Shown here: positions 13,401-24,487 of the stretch, in pieces
Numbering within the stretch: position 1 is the stretch's first letter
Layout: the number at the start of each line of letters is the position of its first letter
NCBI GenBank assembly: GCA_904063045.1
Contig: CAJFCJ010000011.1
Location: forward strand, 1,116,001 to 1,180,000
Direction of reading: 5' to 3'
DNA: 64,000 nucleotides
Source of the DNA: Dimorphilus gyrociliatus
Lineage: Eukaryota > Annelida > Polychaeta > Dinophilidae
Position numbers and translations under genes: made by a program
Notes under the pieces: generated by a model
The model's database searches: none
What the model was told of the DNA's origin: nothing
What the model saw: only the letters and a program-made list of their open reading frames with translations

Positions 13401-16400
13401 CCACTGCCATCTAGTGTAACAACGTTGTCAACATTTCGAGATAAAGTGAAAGTAAAGAGGAGAGTTAAAAAGAAAGTGCCGAAGTTAAGTGATCAAACAG
13501 CGGAAACTGATCAAAGTACGTACGACTACAGTTACTGCTTCGTAGTGACTCTTCAAAAAATTCTTAATTTTAATATATCAACGATAAACCGAGACACTAA
13601 CCTGTGCTTCGTTTAGCATCCTTCTTAACTGATCCACTTCATCTCTTAATTCTCTTATTATTCTAGCGTTAGGATCTTCGTTAACGACAGCATGGCAAAC
13701 AATTCTCTTAGCTCGATCAGCGTATCGTAAAGTTGATAATGTTTCATCATAATTATCGGCCGAAGGACTAACTGTAGCCAACATAACTGTTTTGGAGTTT
13801 CCTCCGAGATTGTCTTTTAATAGCCATGTTAATACAGAATCTCTATATGGTACGAATTTTGATGACGCTGAATCCTGCTCAGCAAGAGCAGATATAACTA
13901 AACCAAGAGTTGTTAATGACTTGTTTATATTTGAACCTTCTTTCAGGCGCTCTCCAACCGCCCCAGTCTTTTGTGCTCGTTCCGATCCGGCAAGATCGAC
14001 CAGGGAAAGTTTACTCACTTTTTCACCAGACACCTAGGGAATAAAAATGTTTTACAAATAAGAATAAATAATATAGAGTAGAAATAAAATTCAATTCGCG
14101 ATCTATTATCTTCTTTTCATTTCGATAATGGTACCGTCATTTTTTTTATAAATTATTTCTAATTTGGGTTATAATGCTTAAATTACCCATAAAAATATTT
14201 ATTACATATCCACCAGATGGCGTGTCGAGCGGTCAAAGGTCACTATAGAGTATTATTTAAAGGTGTTGTAGTATTATACAGGGCCAAGCGAAGGTTCGGA
14301 CAATCGAAAATCAACTTTAGAAACATCTTTCAATAATTATTGTAAGTAAAATTGTACATAATATGTATTTAATTCGTCTTGTAACAGTGATTGAGGTCTT
14401 AATGGGTAAAAAATCTTTAAACCTGTGAACAATATCTATTTATTTTGAATAGGCCTAGACAGGTGGAAAAATTTTTATTTTAAAAATCATATTTAGCGTA
14501 AAATGCTAAATACAAGAAGAAAGAGACAATTTTATTCTCGTATACGTTAATCTATATAGCAGCTTGCTGAAAAATTAACAGATCTCCTTAGCTGTCGATT
14601 AGTCATCTACTCTTTTTTTCGTTTCCTATTAATAAAAACTTTTGTTTTTTGTTTCTTGGTTCATAAAAGCGAATACGAATTTGTGAAATACGTTTTTTGG
14701 ATAAAACGAATACCTTAATAAATTTACAGGTTGAATAGAAATATACTGTATACATATATATATATATATGTATATATAAATTTATATATATTATACGCTA
14801 TATATCCGGTATATAACCTGTGTGTATACCTTTACTACATACAAACGTATATGCAAACTCACTTGCTATATTTATTACGTTTGATATGGATCATACGTGT
14901 TTATTTGGAAGGCGACTTATCGAAAAATAAGTTCTAATACGAGTGGATTTAATGGGTTCTTATGCAAATTTTCTGGTTTCCTAAAATATTTTAAGTATAG
15001 GATTTCAGCGCAATTACTTTGAGAAGACAATACACACAAAAGGAAATAAAGAATCCATTCAAACTATTTTACATACGTCATAATAACTGCTCTACTATTT
15101 GAGATAACTTATATCACTTGTCAATCGAGAGGACTAGCTACTAGCTACTCGGATTGAACTTACATTAATAAATATACATTTGTTTCTAATTAACTAATTT
15201 CCTCATTTAAACAAGATTAATATATATCCGTGCACCGGCAATTACTAATGAAAGAAATAAGATTTGTAATAAAATTCCGACCTCTTCAGCCTAATCACTT
15301 GCGTCGGTATATAGTGTTTACAAATTCGTAATTTCAAGAGATCCTTCTTCAGAGAAAGATAAAAAAAAAGTGCTTTTTTTGCGTTTTACAAAATATCTTA
15401 ATTGGTTGGTTAATTAGTTTGTGTTTTTTTTACAAAATTCAATTAGAATAATACTGTTAAGTACTTTTTTAATATTAAAGCCAGGTGTTTGCCAATTTTG
15501 TCAACTGATATTCTCACAGCAGAAACATTTTTGTTTTTGATCCTCTTAAACAGTTAAGTTAAAAATAAATAGCTATAATAGTGGGATTAAACACCGGTAA
15601 TATTTTTAGCGTGACAAACAGTCTCGGCTTGACATAGGTTAAAAGTTCGTTGTCTTGGTAACGTATAATAAGTAAGCAATGGACATAAGGTGTTGCGCGA
15701 CTCTTCATCAAGATTCAACAGTTATAAGCTGCTGGATAGAAATTATCTTTGCTTAAATATTGTTTAAGCCAGTATGATTTAAAAATTGTAAAGAAAAAAG
15801 TTTGAGTAAACACCGATAAGAGATAAGAAATACTACCATTAGTTGCTTTTGCAGGTTATGACCTGGTTAGGTGCGTTTTTCGGCTTTTTACTGTTTTATT
15901 CTGATTTGGTTCTGTGCGAGGACTTCTCAGGAGCCGCAATTGATATTTATGGTTAGTGTTTAGGAAACAATGTTACAAATACCTTATATAAATAATGATT
16001 ATAAGCTCATCGATATCAAATAACTTTTGCAGACTCAAAAAGGGATATGACACAAAGCACTAGTCAACCGATCATACAGCTTAACAATGTAACTGTATCG
16101 CTTACAAATACCAATGAATCAGACACAACGGCTAACCTATATGAAACACAGACTGCACATAAACAGCCCAGCGTTTGGCAAACAACAGATTCGGGCCAGA
16201 GAAAACAAACGAGTTTAAATACTCAGACTACGCCCGAAAAGAGTACCATCACCACCTTACAAAGTCGCTTAACAAGCAAGCGCGTAAGCCAAACAATATT
16301 TTATCGTCTGTTTGAAGCACTTACAACTGAAAGACAAAGGACAATGTTGAAATCAACTCAACGAACAACCCAAGTTGAAATTAGTAGCGAGGCAACAACA

Positions 16401-19400
16401 ATTGGTTTTAAAAGTTCGATCCAAAAGAAAACATCGATAACCTCTCTTGGCACAGAATTTCCACTAGAAAGTAGCACCAAAGAGAGAGAAAAAGCCTCTT
16501 CAAGGCAGACAAGTACGCTTTGTTATTCCTTAAATTTGTTTATTTACCTCAAAAAAATTTTTTTGCTCATTCAGACAGAATAACTACTGCTACTCAATCG
16601 ACTATTAAAGAGGTTCGGACGACGGTTCCTGCTGTGAATCCAGATCATTCAAGAACAACATCTGAATCAGAATTGCTATCAAATGGAGCTTTAATAGCAA
16701 TAGTGGCTGGCTCCATAATTATATTCGTGCTTTTAATGACTGTGTGCATTTTATTATGTAAGTGTAGGAGTCGGAACAAGAAAATGCACTGCGAAAGAGA
16801 GGAAAGAAAAATGTTCATAACACCCACCGATCTAGGAGAGCACTCTCTCTTTATGGAGACAGCAAGGGCTAGTGTCATAAAAACTGACTTTGAAAAAATA
16901 ACATCTGACTACGAGTTGCCAAACGAAGAAATTGACGAAAAAACACCTATTAATCAAAATGAAGACGATCAAGAAATTGACTTAAGAGAATCCTCGAAGT
17001 TTGTCTTAGAAGTCTTTCATGATCTCAATCTTGATAACGATATACCTCAATTCAATTACGAATGCAACACGTTTACAAGGAGAAAACCTGAAGAAATTCA
17101 ACAACCAAAAATTCGTAAAACGACAGAAAACTTTATTACTACTCATTTATGACAAAAATGTTAGTCGAATGAGATTCCAAAAACGGATTTTTTTCCATTA
17201 TTGTTAAGCATCTGCATACTATTTTGAAGCTGGTTTTTCGTATCTAACTTGTTACACTAACTTATGTTATTCGTTCCAATGCCCCAAAAGTAAAAAGATA
17301 CTTTTACTCCATAAATCAAATGTAGTCAATCGCACACAATAGGCGGTTGTAGAGAACGAAAAGTGCCGTTTCGTACTTACCGTCTAAACTAAATTCCAAA
17401 GATACAAGAAAATAAAGTGGCCCACTTTATATCACTACCTTTATTTTATCATAGAGGCTGAACATATTTTTGTTCAAGAGATACTTTTATGAGAGAAAAT
17501 TGAAATACTTCCCGTCACAATAGTAGCTCTCCTATTATCATGCTAATTTGTAGGGAAATAGGCGAGATATTTAATTTTACTACTATTACTATATCCTGAG
17601 GAAGAAGAGATAAAGAAAAATCGAAAATAAATTGGTTCCAGCACGAATCTTTCACTATTTATCTCTATGTATCTTTCCAAGTGATCAAGAAAAGAAACTT
17701 CTCTCTCGTATTAAAGTATGCAGATTCAAAAAGATGAAAATTTATATATGCATTTGAGATATTTTTTTTGCATGACTTCTGCCAAAATCTACTCCATAAA
17801 CCATATTTTGAATTCCTCCATGTAATCCACTTGAATCTATCTGAGATTCTTTATTACCAACTTTTTTCTTTTTCTTGAATAGTTTACATTTAGCGCACCA
17901 TTTGATAAAAACCACACAGGCATGAACTAATATAACAATAAGAAGAAGTGACCCTAAAATTACGGCGACAACAATTTGAGTTTTTGAAGCTTCTTGAGAG
18001 GATTTTTTTGATGTTGATAACATGGACGTCATCCTAATAATGAGAGCTACGGGAATTGTTCATATTGATTTTGCAATTGTCGCTACTGGAGTTTTTATTG
18101 CATTAAGGTAATTTAAGATTTTAGGCTAAGTCTTAAGGGTTTAGGTAATTGGAGGAAACATTATTTATCGAAGAGGTAGATGAAATTTAGTTATACTCTC
18201 TATAATTGTCGCCCGGCGAGTATACTCGTGGCTAGTAGTGACATCTGCATTCAGTTAGAGTGTTACTCTGTCAAGGAACTTCACAGTTCACTGCCTTCTA
18301 ATCCTAGAAGAATTGGATTGAACAGATGCGACAGAGCGTAACAATTGCTGCTTTACGGTTTTTTTATCCTTTAAGTGATGAGATGATCCAATTTCCCTTA
18401 AATATAGATGGCAAATAGAGTCATAAGCGAATCCTTATTAATACCAGAATTTTGAGCAAAAGATTGGTTGTTCGAAGGAACAGTATAAATTTTTATAAAT
18501 ATTTATACTCGTATGTATTATGCATGTAATTTCTTTTCTATATCGCGAGATACTTTACTATGGAATAATCTCAGCTTCTAAATTTCGATAAATGGCCTCC
18601 AGTGAGTAAAAAACTGCTAGATAAATGTGTTCCATTTGAGAGGGAGAGAAATAACAGCGCTAGCCGTTTAAAAGTCGATTGGTTTACTTCGTTTACAGTG
18701 AAAGGTAATTATATTTACGCTACATATTTTACTACTTACTCCAAAACTATACACATGTTACTCTTTATTCAGTTGTTAACTAAATCTTACCAGGAAGCTC
18801 AGTTGATTCAATTCGCTTCCTACCGGATCTTAACTATCATTCCATTTAAGTGGCTGCTCACAAATTTTCTATGGACTGCGAAATTCTAAAAAGAATTCCA
18901 CATGACTATACTAGAGAATGCTTTGACCCGATTGACACGTCCGTTGTCATAGAGACGCTTTTACAAGATTAGCCTACCATTTCGTTCTGAGCGTAGTCGC
19001 TCTACTGGAAACCTTATAAAATAGAAGGACGCCCTGAGCGCCTAGCTTACTTCCTCTTTTTAAAAATGATAAAGGAAGCGTTATGTATCCATGGGAACTC
19101 TCGGGGAAGTTGAATGCGCAAATTTTTCCGCAAGGTACTTACCCCTGTTTCTTTATCCGTCAATGTCTGAGTTAAGGTAATAGTAAAAACTGCATGCGAC
19201 CTTGAGCTTTCGCTATTCATATTTGTTGCAGCCACTGTTCGTGATTTATTGCCTTCCATCATCAATTTGTCAACATCCTGTTGCAAGAGAAATACAATGA
19301 GAAAGTTAATTCTAATTACTCTTATTAAATTGATTTTTTTCTGAAATTATATTTGTTTGATAAACATTTGTTTGAAGAAAAAAGCGTTTGAAGCCAGTTG

Positions 19401-22400
19401 GAGAGTTCGTATATTTGCTAGATTACAAGCTAGTTTTGTATAAATTGGAAATTAATTGTAAATTTTTTAAATGACTATTATAAAGCTGTCAAATGTTGAA
19501 AATGTTCTATTAACGACTGAACATAAGGTAATGAAAAAATTTTAAAAAGGAACACTATATTTTTTTTAGGATTACTACAATTACCCATATGAAAGATAAA
19601 ACAAAAATTCGATATTGTGTCTAAAAATAAAATTCACTTAAAAGTAGCATCGGGTAAATACGGGATAAATCGTGCTACGAACAGTCGCGTAAACTAATGA
19701 AGTCGATAAGAATAATAGTAGGAAGAAAATTATTCGATATTATTTCTCTTACAGTAATATTATCGAAGAAAAAAGTGTTTTTTTTAACAGTTTCAAAAAA
19801 CCAGCGAAATAATAATGTAGTAAGTTAAAGGAAAGCGTTACGTTGTTATAATTAATATAGTAAGAAGGTTACACAGTTCAAAAAAAACTTACATCAAAGC
19901 TTGAAACTGCAAGAGTCGATAATCCATCAACGTAGGGCCCAAGTATGTTATGCTCCCTAACCTTAAGATTATGTTTTCTGTGGTATATTAACACATACAA
20001 TATTAATTTTCATAAAGCATAAAAGGGTCATAAGGTTTTGACATATCATCAAACTACATCTTTTCGACGGGGTCTTTGACGTAAAGTACTAAAGTTATAT
20101 AAATTGTCATTAACTACCAATTCAGAGCCGGTTTTATTTTTCACAAAGAGAAAGAAAACCTGGCCTTTTTCCTACATGAGACTGTATCATATTTGCACAT
20201 TTTTAAGTGATTAAATCTTTACCCTTTCGGATCCAAGAGATCTCTGACTTTTTCACAATAAATCTCCATATAAGAGACTTCAGTTTTGTATTCAGTTTCA
20301 ACATCATTGGCTTCACTTACAACGCGAACGAACAACTGATCGCATAATCTTGGAATTAGACCCTTATCTTGCATCGTTCCCATCATCGTATAGCTTTTAC
20401 CCGATCCTGGAAGCGGAAGAAAGAAATAATGTGTATTAAAGATACAAAGATATTTAGATGGAAACAAACCGGTTTGACCGTAGGCAAATATACAAGCATT
20501 ATATCCCTCAAATGCCCTTTCTAGTATATCCGACCCTAACTCGTCATATACTTTCATCTGGCTAGCGAATTTATCTAAAAAGTAACAATAAACAGAGAAT
20601 TAATATAGTCAATAAAACCAATTTAAAATTAAGAGGATAAAAGTGATATCCGGAGGCGTTTTCCGCCCAAATTTTAAATTGAAGAGATTGTGATAGATCT
20701 TACCAGGATTCTTCGGGTCCATTGACCAGAAACAATGATCAAATGCAAACGTTTTAGGGGCCTTTTTACCGCCACTATTAGGTGTAGATACTTCATTGCT
20801 GTAGGGAATGTATAAAAACACAAAGTGAACTTCTTGTCTGACAAGTAAGCCAACAAATGCATTATAGTTGCTATTCTAGTTTCGCTACAGGAACTAAATT
20901 TCCTACGAAAGAATTCTAATTAATGATAGTGGGCTCTACTCTACTTTGGACGTACTATGATCACCGGAACCTTGTCAGTTAAGTTATTGAATCACATAAG
21001 ACATTTTACATCCTAGATCACTTTTCCTCTCTTGCAATTTTCAAATAACCATATCTTTGTTCGTTAAGGAGGGTAGAGGAATAATAGTCACGTAATGTAT
21101 CAACTATATAATAGATATTGCGAATAATAAAAAATGCGAACAAAATTGTATTTTCTTCAGCAAATAAGCTGATGCTCAATGATTTTTTTGTATTTCATCT
21201 ACATTCAGACTTGAAACGATATACCACTTTGCAATCATCAATCGCCATACTAACATTTTTAAGTTACAATGTAAAGTATCGTTAATATCTTTATCTGGTT
21301 TTATAAATCAGATAATCCTACGACTTGACACAACTCTTACAACGCAAGAACTATAGAAAAATCAATCATTATTTCCTAACTTGGGCATTCTCGTCATTTT
21401 TGAAGCTTAAATAAAATCAACATATCCGAAATTATTCTATGGACGAATTTTAGAGAAGAGAAGAAGAACTCAAATAGGCTTTAAAATCCGTAAATTACAT
21501 CAATTTTCTTCAGTAAAAGGTCGAATTCGTTAGACAAACCAGCTTTAACCTTACTGCAATCCCCTAATTAGGTTTGTCAACAAACAGATGTTTGTACAGA
21601 GATTTTGTTTAGCTTTCTTAACTAAATGGAACAAACAACCTCGTTTTCACAGATTTTCATTCTTAAGAGAGACAGTAAATATAATATAACTGTATACTCG
21701 TCATACAACCGTAAGAAAACGGTCTTCAGCACTGACATATTCCCTATTCGAGACATAAATTGGATAAGAATTTATCGGTAGATTAAACTGAAGGCAACTT
21801 TATCCCTAACTTCTTTTTTATTATGTGCTATCTACTTAATCATTTAAGATAACCTTGCTGCTAACAATAACGCGATGGGTACACTAACGTAAGGACTGGA
21901 TAAAATATTTGTAATGTCAAGGCCATGAAAAAAAGTCGATAACTTTGCAGTAGACGCTCTGTGATGCCGCAGTGACCGATTAGATGGACCTAATCGGCAT
22001 TAAGTTGACAGGAAATTTTCTTAAGTAGAACGAACAAAAAATTGGAAATACATTATTTTCATTGATAAATCCGTACATGAAGCCTTAAGAAAAGAAGAAT
22101 AATTCAAGAGTTATTTATTTAAGCCATCCGTGTAAATGTCTGCTACTCTCTCCCTCAAATAAGTGTTGCTTGAGGAGTAGAGCTTCAGGGTTTATTTCCA
22201 AAAATGTGCAAAATAAAAATATGATATTTAAGAACACGCAACAGTACAATTAAATTGAAATCAATCAGGCTAACATAGCTAATAAAAACTAATCAATAAA
22301 GGCGTCTGGCTTTAAAAAGAACAACCGACGACGCTCCTGCAAACTTAATCAATCCGGGGTAATATATCAGAAATCCTTGAAAATGTCTTATTAAATAATT

Positions 22401-24331
22401 AAATAAATTTAAAATACTGTGTGTAACAACTAAAATAATTAAATACGTTGTTATAGACAATGGGCTGATCAAGAACAGCAAAAGTGGCTTAGAGATTACT
22501 TTTTAGAAATCAATATCTTAAGATATTGTATAGACCGTTATGTAGCCCCATTTAAACGTCTATCCAAAGAATTAAGGCCTAAAGCCATTTACACAAATTT
22601 TCAGAATCTGAGTACACTTGATATTACGATAAGCATACATATAAATATTCTATATACATATTTTTATTGTTTATATAAATATAATAGGATGTATGGGCAA
22701 TAAATACGGAATATAATTATGAATGTATTGATGTGATTTGAGTCGGGAAAATGAATTTGATTATATATATATAGTATATATATATGTATTTACTATTTAA
22801 GTTTGTATGTATATATAGATATGCTACAAATATTTCTCTAGCTTCTATTCTGATTTATAGCTCAAGACATCAGTGCGCACCTGCTCTAGATGATAATAGA
22901 AAGAAAATTTAATATGAAAAAAAAGAAAATATTAGTTTTCCTATGCTCTTTAGCGTTGTCAGTCATTCCATGAAAAATATATTTTTAATTAGTATGTTAT
23001 GATTTTAATTAAAGAATGTACATTTAGATTTTGGCCTTATGAACTGCAGAATGTTGCATTGCTTACTTAGGAAAGATATCAGATAAACTCTAATTGTCAA
23101 AACTAAACCGAAAAAATAGAGAAAAGGCGTCTCCATAGCGACGTTCGTCGAAATAACTACATTCTGTCACAGTCGCTTATTAAGTTAAGTATTGAGGGTA
23201 TTACAGTGCCCGTCTCCTTTTTTACTGACTGATGTTCTAAATATAAGAAACTTTGCCATAGATCATTAGGGTTAATCGAAAAGGGGCGTCGAAAGTAGGG
23301 AAATGAAGACGACACATGTTATTGAGCAAGCATTATTGATTATGCTGAAAGATGACGGCGATAGTTTGTCAAAACGTGTCAGAATCTCCGTGAGTAGAAT
23401 TTTTTGTCTATTCTTTACGAAAGTCTTCGCTAACGTACAATACTTCTCACAAATGGAACAAGAACGTAAACAGGTGTCACTTTCCTCTTTTCCAAAGCCT
23501 ATGCTCGTTCTAAACAAAGGCGAGTAACTTAAAAGGAAAATTGCCGAGTAAGAGACACGTAAAGGTAGTTTCTATATTTACTAGCCCAATAAACGTAACG
23601 AATCGACTGAAAATCCATAAAACTGACTAGAATCCCCTTTGATGAAAAGCAACAAAAAAGAATGAAATGAAAAATTTTATAGAAATATCGATCACGTGGT
23701 CAGACTGTCAAGATGTATCAATTTTTGAGGAAAGGATGAAAAAGAAAATATTTGGAAAGCTCGTATATGTTTACTAACATTTTTGTATATTTATTTTACG
23801 GATCTTTATCTGCAGAAGGTAAACTGAGTTCAGGCCTTGTATTTTATACAAAAGCTCAAAGACTTTAAGGCTTTTGTATCTGCTTTAAGTTGTTAATCAT
23901 TTCAATAGATCGTTTTTTGACACTAACAACCTTTTCCTTAAAAAGAATCTAATTGCGTTTTCAATGTTTGAAATTACCTTTCTTTAATCTTACAAGCTGA
24001 AGGATGATAAAGGAGAGTTTGTCTAAGTTCCATATCAACCACGCATTTCGTTCCAAGTTCATTTTCTAAAGGAAAAAATGGAATATTGCATGATTTTATG
24101 CTAATTACAAAATGCTAGTTTTAAAAAAGTATTATAAGCCAATTCGGATATTTATTTTTTACATTATTATTATCTACAGCAATGTGATTTTATTAAAAAG
24201 TTATTACAAATGGATATTTTTAATTCTACTTCTGAGAAGCGAACAAAATAATATTCTAGCAGACGACACTTACCTCTTCTATTAAAAGGTCTTACGCGAA
24301 CGGCAACTTTAACTTTATCCGTCGATGTCAT
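4471..24331 (-). CDS. KIF13: kinesin-3 motor, KIF13 / Khc-73 type, with FHA and CAP-Gly domains, 17 exons
   Basis: Plus-end microtubule motor of the kinesin-3 family. Exons in coding order: 24331-24274, 24065-23978, 20798-20704, 20574-20470, 20406-20223, 19977-19893, 19277-19143, 14033-13602, 10749-10639, 9852-8423, 8350-7333, 7154-7065, 6999-6869, 6800-6713, 6436-6301, 5510-5392, 5310-4471. All phases agree, giving 1,714 aa (KIF13B is about 1,800). Visible motifs: [10 protein letters not shown] at the start, P-loop GQTGSGKS (113-120), switch I SSRSH (229-233), switch II DLAGSER (263-269), a short coiled coil around 395-431, an FHA domain at about 450-555, a long stalk, an acidic low-complexity tail, and a C-terminal CAP-Gly with an intact GKNDG (about 1610-1675). 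The CAP-Gly separates it from KIF1A/UNC-104 (PH domain) and KIF13A. KIF13B/Khc-73 carry polarity and endosomal cargo. Introns 2, 7 and 8 are 3-5 kb; introns 7 and 8 contain other ORFs. Confidence 0.93.
5655..5702. repeat. palindromic AT microsatellite with ACTGTATATACAGT core
   Basis: An AT dinucleotide run is centred on the perfect 14-base palindrome ACTGTATATACAGT at 5675-5688, flanked by TA repeats on both sides. It lies in the kinesin intron between 5511 and 6300. The same core recurs in other AT tracts of the window. Confidence 0.8.
10750..13601. other. kinesin intron 8
   Basis: This 2.85 kb intron lies between the motor-domain exon and the coiled-coil exon. It contains a 12-base palindrome ACAGTATACTGT at 12069-12080, one TAGGCCTA at 12640-12647, and near its high-coordinate end a plus-strand ORF with a membrane segment (13116-13616). 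Nothing else is recognised. Confidence 0.6.
13116..13616 (+). CDS. possible nested single-pass membrane protein
   Basis: An open frame of 166 aa from ATG 13116 runs opposite to the kinesin. It has NAT and NQS glycosylation sequons, then a hydrophobic segment (about residues 44-64, ending FVLGFLCYL) followed immediately by a strongly basic stretch ([11 protein letters not shown]), which is the normal stop-transfer arrangement for a type I or III membrane protein. There is no N-terminal signal peptide in this exon, so an upstream exon may be missing. A possible donor, AAAGTACGT, at 13516 would end the exon before the stop. If it is not used, the last 15 bases overlap kinesin exon 8 antisense. 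No family is recognised. Expression evidence would be needed to confirm that it is a gene. Confidence 0.35.
   Translation: MEYDFANATAKTLRFVYTSPFFQTLSNQSLLGSVEFNKWSIITVSIPLTFTTFVLGFLCYLRNKKRRYRRRQFRAKRVRHTKKDVAVPRETFQTKPLPSSVTTLSTFRDKVKVKRRVKKKVPKLSDQTAETDQSTYDYSYCFVVTLQKILNFNISTINRDTNLCFV
14209..14224 (+). promoter_or_regulatory. CTCF-like motif
   Basis: TCCACCAGATGGCGTG matches the known CTCF core CCASYAGRKGGCRS closely, with a T after the final GGCG. It lies in kinesin intron 7, 3' of exon 8 in genomic order. Binding is inferred from the motif alone. Confidence 0.4.
15858..17152 (+). CDS. nested mucin-like type I membrane protein, 3 exons
   Basis: Three exons join in phase (15858-15951, 16033-16512, 16575-17152) to give 383 aa, entirely inside kinesin intron 7 on the opposite strand. 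Exon 1 encodes a clean signal peptide (hydrophobic [18 protein letters not shown]). Residues of about 30-225 are rich in Thr, Ser and Gln, with few hydrophobics and no cysteines visible after the signal region, as in an O-glycosylated stalk; NVT and NES are N-glycosylation sequons. A membrane segment (about 230-252, [20 protein letters not shown]) is followed by CKCRSRNKK and an acidic cytoplasmic tail of about 130 aa with several tyrosines. The two introns are short (81 and 62 bp). An AATAAA lies at 17411-17416. A GCAG before the ATG suggests a 5'-UTR intron. No named family is recognised. Confidence 0.72.
17742..18032 (-). CDS. possible nested membrane ORF, partial
   Basis: This open frame of 96 aa on the kinesin strand lies in kinesin intron 7. 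It has a short Ser/Lys-rich N-terminus, a strong hydrophobic segment (about residues 19-45, [20 protein letters not shown]), a Cys/Lys-rich membrane-proximal stretch ending in KKKKK, and a short tail. A plausible acceptor (TTATTAG) lies directly before the first ATG, so this could be the last exon of a larger type I membrane protein whose ectodomain exons I cannot find. It is not in frame with, or needed by, the kinesin model. No family is recognised. Confidence 0.35.
   Translation of the reverse strand: MTSMLSTSKKSSQEASKTQIVVAVILGSLLLIVILVHACVVFIKWCAKCKLFKKKKKVGNKESQIDSSGLHGGIQNMVYGVDFGRSHAKKISQMHI
20799..23977. other. kinesin intron 2
   Basis: This is a 3.2 kb intron. It contains an AT microsatellite at about 22760-22785 and short open frames on both strands at 23272-23527 that lack splice context or recognisable composition. 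A small inverted repeat (ctcaa and ttgag arms, flanked by ctactc and gagtag) lies near 22142-22180. Nothing else is seen. Confidence 0.5.
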
Positions 24332-24475
24332 GATTAACTAAATATATCCACGACCACCTAATCAGTTCGGTTCAATATAAAAGATTAGCGTTAATCCAAA
24401 AACTGGGCGGTTTCACTTTGTTTTATCCATTTTTGAAAGGAAGATTCATGAGCTGTACGTCGTCGAATTATTCAC

Positions 24476-24487
24476 GCCGCCATTTTG
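24476..24487 (-). promoter_or_regulatory. KIF13: YY1-like element at kinesin 5' end
   Basis: Read on the gene's strand this is CAAAATGGCGGC, the core of the YY1 consensus AANATGGCGGC. It lies about 145 bases before the kinesin ATG, where a transcription start or 5' leader is expected; YY1 sites typically sit just at or after start sites of widely expressed genes. Inferred from sequence only. Confidence 0.45.

Larger units (their letters stand above)
14034..19142. other. kinesin intron 7, host of nested genes
   Basis: This intron of about 5.1 kb interrupts the motor domain between switch I and switch II. It contains a CTCF-like motif (14209-14224), one TAGGCCTA (14450-14457), an AT microsatellite (about 14740-14800), the nested mucin-like membrane protein gene (15858-17152, +) and a second possible membrane ORF (17742-18032, -). 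The rest has no recognisable coding sequence. Confidence 0.7.

Noticed and set aside
19047-19142. Open reading through the donor of kinesin exon 7, adding about 30 residues
   Set aside because: Direct joining of exon 7 (19143) to exon 8 (14033) gives the expected KIF13 motor sequence without an insertion, and the GTAAGT donor is strong.
23272-23527. Overlapping open frames on both strands in kinesin intron 2, one with several Cys
   Set aside because: Neither has splice context, a signal or membrane segment, nor recognisable family motifs; one is likely the shadow of the other by chance.
4471-24331. First reading of the motor as KIF1A/UNC-104
   Set aside because: The C-terminus has a CAP-Gly domain with GKNDG and no PH domain, which is the KIF13B/Khc-73 layout.
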